Part shown: in pieces, positions 21,393-25,316 of the stretch
Layout of the letters: every line of letters starts with the position of its first letter
Position numbering within the stretch: position 1 is the first letter of the stretch
From: CAYMSF01 sp964542255
GTDB taxonomy: Bacteria; Verrucomicrobiota; Lentisphaeria; Victivallales; Victivallaceae
Direction of reading: 5' to 3'
Length of the DNA stretch: 25,316 nt
Assembly (NCBI GenBank): GCA_964542255.1
Contig: CAZITV010000020.1
Coordinates: forward strand, 1-25,316
Notes under the pieces: generated by a model
The model's input: the letters and a program-made list of their open reading frames with translations, nothing else
Told to the model about the DNA's origin: nothing
Databases searched by the model: none
Position numbers and translations under genes: made by a program

Positions 21393-22445
21393 TTATTCAG
21401 CCTTTTTTTCGGCTTTTGTTTTGGGAGCACTGCTGGCATCAATAGCGGTTTTCTCTTTGATTTTGGCAAGCAGTTTTTCTTCAAAAGCCTTGTTCGCTTC
21501 AATATATGCCTTGGTCTGCTCGCGTCCCTGCGCAATTTGCTCGCCCTCAAAAGCAAACCATGAACCGCGTTTTTCAAAAAGTCCTAAATCGCAGCAGACA
21601 TCTAGAATTGAACCGGAGCGGGAAATGCCCTCGCAGTAGTTAATATCAAATTCCGCATTTTTAAATGGAGCGGCAAGCTTATTTTTAATAACTTTAACTC
21701 TGGTACGATTACCGGTGACTTCACCGGAAGGGTCTTTAATGGCAGCGATTTTGCGTATGTCCAGACGGATTGAACTGTAAAATTTTAAAGCATTCCCGCC
21801 TGGTGTGGTTTCGGGGTTGCCAAACATTACCCCAATTTTTTCACGGATTTGATTGGTGAAAATAATACAGGTGCGGCTTTTGCTGGTAACGCCGGTCAGT
21901 TTACGCAGCGCCTGCGACATCAGTCTGGCCTGCAGTCCCATATGGGAATCGCCCATTTGTCCTTCTATTTCAGCACGCGGCACGAGTGCGGCAACTGAAT
22001 CCACCACCAACACATCAACCGCGTTGCTGCGCACCAATGAATCAACAATGTTTAACGCATCTTCGCCGCAATCCGGCTGAGAAATCAATAAATCATCAAT
22101 CTTAACGCCAATCTTCTGGGCATATTGCGGGTCGATGGCGTGCTCTGCGTCAATAATTGCCGCGGTGCCGCCATGGCGCTGGGCATTGGCGATAACGTGC
22201 AGGCACAGAGTGGTTTTACCCGAAGATTCAGGTCCAAAAATTTCGATGATTCGTCCGCGCGGCAGGCCGCCGATGCCGAGTGCTATATCGAGAGCCAGAG
22301 AACCGGTGCTGATTGTCGGCACGTCCACACGCATCGAGTTGTCGCCTAAACGCATAATTGCGCCCTTGCCAAATTCTTTTTCAATTTGACTAATGGCGAT
22401 TTCCAAACTCTTGTTTTTGGCTGAACTATCTTTTTCTGCGGTCAT
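21393..22445 (-). CDS. recA: Recombinase RecA
   Basis: A 350-residue RecA of normal length for homologous recombination, strand exchange and SOS coprotease function. It shows an N-terminal KSLEIAISQIEKEFGKGAIM, Walker A GPESSGKT (71-78), IIDAEHAIDP (with His in place of the usual Ala of EHALDP), Walker B VDVLVVDSVAAL, loop 1 AEIEGQMGDSHMGLQARLMS, loop 2 region TNQIREKIGVMFGNPETTPG, and an Ala/Lys/Glu-rich tail. The ATG at 22445 has AGGAG six bases upstream; a TTG frame reaches 22460 but lacks such a site. No LexA-type palindrome is obvious in the region upstream. The gene shares its strand with gyrB but is separated from it by a 248-base structured gap. Confidence 0.97.
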   Translation of the reverse strand: MTAEKDSSAKNKSLEIAISQIEKEFGKGAIMRLGDNSMRVDVPTISTGSLALDIALGIGGLPRGRIIEIFGPESSGKTTLCLHVIANAQRHGGTAAIIDAEHAIDPQYAQKIGVKIDDLLISQPDCGEDALNIVDSLVRSNAVDVLVVDSVAALVPRAEIEGQMGDSHMGLQARLMSQALRKLTGVTSKSRTCIIFTNQIREKIGVMFGNPETTPGGNALKFYSSIRLDIRKIAAIKDPSGEVTGNRTRVKVIKNKLAAPFKNAEFDINYCEGISRSGSILDVCCDLGLFEKRGSWFAFEGEQIAQGREQTKAYIEANKAFEEKLLAKIKEKTAIDASSAPKTKAEKKAE

Positions 22446-22544
22446 AATCATCTCCTGCAAGTTAATATCTGCGGTCCGTTTTGGGCAGCAGCTTCTTCGT
22501 TAATGGTGCGGTATGCAAAAATCCCCAATTAAAGAGCTAATTTC

Positions 22545-22644
22545 AAAACTCTTTTGAGACTCTTGCGTCTTTTTCGAGTTTTGGCGACTTAAGCTTATCT
22601 TGCGTAACGCTGCTACGCTTGATTTCGCTTAAAATCGTCAAAAC
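22545..22644. repeat. Nested inverted repeats between gyrB and recA
   Basis: A 100-base stretch holds layered dyads: AAAACTC (22545-22551) with GAGTTTT (22576-22582); then GTTTTGGCGACTTAAGC (22578-22594) with the imperfect partner 22627-22644; then GCGTA (22602-22606) with TACGC (22614-22618). No gene fits. It may be a dispersed palindromic repeat or a structured leader of recA. The recA promoter probably lies within or beside it, but I see no clear boxes. Confidence 0.6.
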
Positions 22645-22648
22645 CTTC

Positions 22649-22687
22649 AAAAAATCCTGCAAAACATCAATTCAAAATAGTTTTGCA
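22649..22687 (-). terminator. Rho-independent terminator of gyrB
   Basis: Right after the gyrB stop, minus-strand TGCAAAAC and GTTTTGCA (complements of 22680-22687 and 22658-22665) form a perfect 8-pair stem with a 14-base loop, followed by GGATTTTTT. This separates gyrB from recA transcription. Confidence 0.75.
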
Positions 22688-22693
22688 ATTACC

Positions 22694-25192
22694 TCAAATA
22701 TCTAAATCTTTAACAGTTTCGGCATATTTTTCGATATATTCGCGCCGTGGCTCAACTACATCACCCATCAGCAGGGTGAACATTCGTTCGGCCTGTACTG
22801 CATCTTCCATGGTAACTTTAATCATTTTTCTATTGACCGGGTCCATGGTGGTTTCCCAAAGCTGTTCAGCGTTCATTTCACCCAAACCTTTGTAGCGCTG
22901 GATTTGCAGTCCCTGACGTCCATTCCGTTTGATAATTTCAAAGAAATCTTTCAGGGAGCAGGCATCCTCAATCTTGTCACCAAAGTTGACTTGATACAAA
23001 GGCTTATCGCCAGTAAAAATGTTTTCTACTTTAATGCCGAGGCGCGCCGCGTCAGCGACAATTTCCTCGCAGTGCTTTTCCTCAAAAATGCTGATAATAT
23101 CAATAGCGGAGTTCATTTTTGGCGGAATAATTAAATCTTCGGCTGATGCCGCGTCTGCAGCTGCCGGCGGCGCGGTTTCAGGACGGCCGATAGAGAGTCT
23201 TTCCTCAGTAGCCTTGATGAAAGCTTCTTCTTCTTCCGGTTTATAAATAAATTTTTGAGTTACAGTACCGTCATTTTCTCTGACGGAGATTAACGCCATC
23301 GGTAACTTGCCTTCACTGTTTGTCAGACTAAAATATTTGACCGGGTCAATCCCGTAGCGCAGCAAGCCAACGTTGGCGTGCAGTAGTCTGGAATATAGCG
23401 CGGTCATGCGCATGGCATGTTCGCGGGAAACCGGCTGTTGTGCCGCGTCACTGATTTCCGCATCTTCCAAGCCCAGTTCAGATAAGTATTGATCCAGTTG
23501 TTCGTCGGTATCAATGTAGCGCTCTTTCTTCTTCTTTTTCACCTTGTAAAGCGGTGGTTTGGCGATATAAATACTGCCGCAGTCAATCAATGATTTCATT
23601 TGGCGGTAGAAAAATGTCAACAGCAGCGTACGGATGTGAGAACCGTCAACGTCAGCGTCAGTCATAATCACGACACGGTGATAGCGCCGTTTGGTAACAT
23701 CAAAATCTTCATCACCAATGCCGCAGCCGATTGCCGCGACTAAAGATTGAATTTCTTTATTCTCTAAAATTTTATCCAAACGGGATTTTTCAACATTGAG
23801 CAGCTTGCCGCGGATAGGCAATATTGCCTGGAATTTACTGTCTCTGCCCTGTTTGGCGGAACCACCGGCAGAATCACCCTCAACAATATACAACTCACAC
23901 GTTGCCGGGTCGCGGTTTGAACAGTCTGCCAATTTTCCGGGGAGCGAAAACCCATCCAATGCGCCTTTGCGCTGGACTAGCTCGCGGGCTTTTCTGGCAG
24001 CCTCTCTGGCGCGGGCGGCGGTCATGCCTTTGCTGACAATATCTCTTGCCACCAGCGGATTTTTTTCCAGGAAGTCGCCAAGTCCATCGTTAACAATGGA
24101 TTCGACAATACCTCTGACATCGCTGTTGCCAAGTTTGGTTTTGGTTTGACCTTCAAACTGCGGGTCGGACAATTTTACACTGATGACTGCGGTCAAGCCC
24201 TCGCGGGTATCACTGCCGGTCATCGCTTTTTCATTTTTGAGCAGATTATTGTTTTTCGCATAGGAATTGACAGTACGCGTCAATGCGGTTTGAAAACCAA
24301 TCAAATGGGTACCGCCTTCAATCGTGTTGATGTTGTTGGCATAACTGAAAATATTCTCACTGAACCCATCGTTATACTGCATCGCCAGTTCAACAACAAT
24401 TCGTTCCTTTTCCAGCTTGAAATATACCGGACTGGGATTGAGTACCACCTTGTTGTCATTGAGCATCTTGACAAATTCGCAGATCCCGCCGTCATAATGA
24501 AATGTCTCAAAACGCTCACTGCTGCCGTTTTCCTGCTGGCGCTCATCTTTTAGCGTAATCGTAATGCCGCTATTTAAAAATGCCAATTCGCGCAGACGGT
24601 TAGCCAGAATATCCCAAATGTAAACCGTATCGGGGAAAATCGTCCCATCCGCTTTAAATGTAACTTTAGTCCCTGTCTTGTCGGAAGCGTGCAGCCGAGT
24701 CAGCGGCGATACTGTGTTGCCGCGTTCAAAACGAATACTGTAGGCCCCGCCGTCACGACAAACTTCCGCTTCCAGCCATTCGCTTAATGCGTTTACGCAA
24801 GAAACCCCTACCCCGTGTAATCCGCCGGAAACCTTATAGGAATCATGATCAAATTTGCCGCCGGCATGGAGTACGGTCAGTACTACTTCAATTGCCGGCT
24901 TGCCTTCGCCTTCATGCATATCTACGGGAATACCGCGGCCGTTGTCCACCACCGTGATGCTGTTGTCGTGATGGATGACAACGCTAATCATATCCGCATA
25001 ACCGGCCAGCGCTTCATCAATACTGTTATCAACCACTTCATAAACCAAATGATGCAAACCGCGTTGTCCGGTATCGCCAATATACATACTGGGACGAAGC
25101 CGTACCGCTTCCAGACCTTCTAACACTGTAATATTATCGGCATTATAGTTGCCGTTATTGTTCGTTTTTATAGGATTTTCCGCCTCAGACAT
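22694..25192 (-). CDS. gyrB: DNA gyrase subunit B
   Basis: An 832-residue GyrB. ATPase: VYEVVDNSIDEALAG, VDNGRGIPVD, YKVSGGLHGVGVS (GHKL motifs). Transducer: QTKTKLGNSDVRG. TOPRIM: YIVEGDSAGGSAKQGRD (EGDSAGG 438-444) and MTDADVDGSHI (512-517). The C-terminal QRYKGLGEMNAEQLWETTMD starts at about 765. About 210 residues lie between the TOPRIM core and this end, so it has the large insertion seen in E. coli-type GyrB rather than the ~640-residue form of Gram-positives. Features such as NAEQLWETTMDP distinguish it from ParE. With GyrA, which is not in the window, it introduces negative supercoils. The ATG at 25192 follows GGAAGG. The terminator at 22649-22687 closes the transcript. Confidence 0.97.
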   Translation of the reverse strand: MSEAENPIKTNNNGNYNADNITVLEGLEAVRLRPSMYIGDTGQRGLHHLVYEVVDNSIDEALAGYADMISVVIHHDNSITVVDNGRGIPVDMHEGEGKPAIEVVLTVLHAGGKFDHDSYKVSGGLHGVGVSCVNALSEWLEAEVCRDGGAYSIRFERGNTVSPLTRLHASDKTGTKVTFKADGTIFPDTVYIWDILANRLRELAFLNSGITITLKDERQQENGSSERFETFHYDGGICEFVKMLNDNKVVLNPSPVYFKLEKERIVVELAMQYNDGFSENIFSYANNINTIEGGTHLIGFQTALTRTVNSYAKNNNLLKNEKAMTGSDTREGLTAVISVKLSDPQFEGQTKTKLGNSDVRGIVESIVNDGLGDFLEKNPLVARDIVSKGMTAARAREAARKARELVQRKGALDGFSLPGKLADCSNRDPATCELYIVEGDSAGGSAKQGRDSKFQAILPIRGKLLNVEKSRLDKILENKEIQSLVAAIGCGIGDEDFDVTKRRYHRVVIMTDADVDGSHIRTLLLTFFYRQMKSLIDCGSIYIAKPPLYKVKKKKKERYIDTDEQLDQYLSELGLEDAEISDAAQQPVSREHAMRMTALYSRLLHANVGLLRYGIDPVKYFSLTNSEGKLPMALISVRENDGTVTQKFIYKPEEEEAFIKATEERLSIGRPETAPPAAADAASAEDLIIPPKMNSAIDIISIFEEKHCEEIVADAARLGIKVENIFTGDKPLYQVNFGDKIEDACSLKDFFEIIKRNGRQGLQIQRYKGLGEMNAEQLWETTMDPVNRKMIKVTMEDAVQAERMFTLLMGDVVEPRREYIEKYAETVKDLDI

Positions 25193-25316
25193 AGGTTAAA
25201 CCTTCCTTCGTTTCGATATATTGTGCATTACCGTGAAAATCGTCAAAGTAATATACACGAAAAATAACTTTTTTCCATAAAAATAATGAATATTTGGCAC
25301 TTATTTCAACAGGTTT
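25193..25316 (-). promoter_or_regulatory. Likely gyrB promoter region
   Basis: 124 A/T-rich bases upstream of gyrB. The minus strand contains a possible -10 box TATATT (preceded by CGTG) about 60 bases before the ATG, without a convincing -35 at 16-18 bases. I see no other gene or clear operator here. Confidence 0.3.

Noticed and set aside
25193..25316. Sigma-54 promoter on the plus strand (TTTGGCACTTATTTC)
   Set aside because: The -24 part is good but there is no GC dinucleotide at the -12 position, and no gene is seen downstream in the window.

Overview
The window looks like core chromosome of a Gram-negative bacterium of intermediate GC content. An ExbB/ExbD/TonB-type envelope system, a secreted TPR protein and a secreted coiled-coil protein imply an outer membrane. 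The formylglycine-generating-enzyme-like (SUMF1) membrane protein, the RpiB-SHMT fusion and the GlmU-like acetyltransferase without a pyrophosphorylase domain make me suspect the PVC group, perhaps Lentisphaerota. That placement is inference and no rRNA is present to test it.

Layout. 1-5100, minus strand: a protein-quality-control cluster of two small heat-shock proteins, clpB, a TatD-family hydrolase and tcdA (cut by the window edge). The hsp20 pair and clpB each have a clear sigma-54 type -24/-12 element, and tandem dyads separate the two units. About 5100-5546 is a non-coding, repeat-rich gap. 5547-9376, plus strand: a low-GC DpnD/PcfM-like gene, a zinc-ribbon protein and thiE, then glmM and a glucosamine-1-phosphate acetyltransferase-like gene, which together would make N-acetylglucosamine 1-phosphate. 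9518-11531, plus strand: a candidate small ORF and a large TPR/transmembrane/SUMF1 protein. 11613-15861, minus strand: a secreted coiled-coil protein, serS, a fused rpiB-glyA and a YwlE-like phosphatase. The phosphatase/rpiB/glyA order is, as I recall it, that of Bacillus (ywlE-ywlF-glyA). trmB (15955-16593) diverges from it. 16606-18719, minus strand: a tight operon of TPR protein, exbB, exbD, TonB-like protein and membrane zinc ribbon. 21393-25192, minus strand: recA and gyrB, separated by a strongly self-complementary intergenic sequence.

Most gene starts were placed by a purine-rich ribosome-binding site; several (clpB, hsp20, recA, exbB) lie a few codons inside the longest open frame. 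No rRNA, tRNA, CRISPR array or intact insertion sequence was seen. The points most worth following are the paired sigma-54 promoters of the chaperone genes, the RpiB-SHMT fusion, the ExbD without its membrane aspartate, the stand-alone GlmU-like acetyltransferase, and the gyrB-recA repeat.
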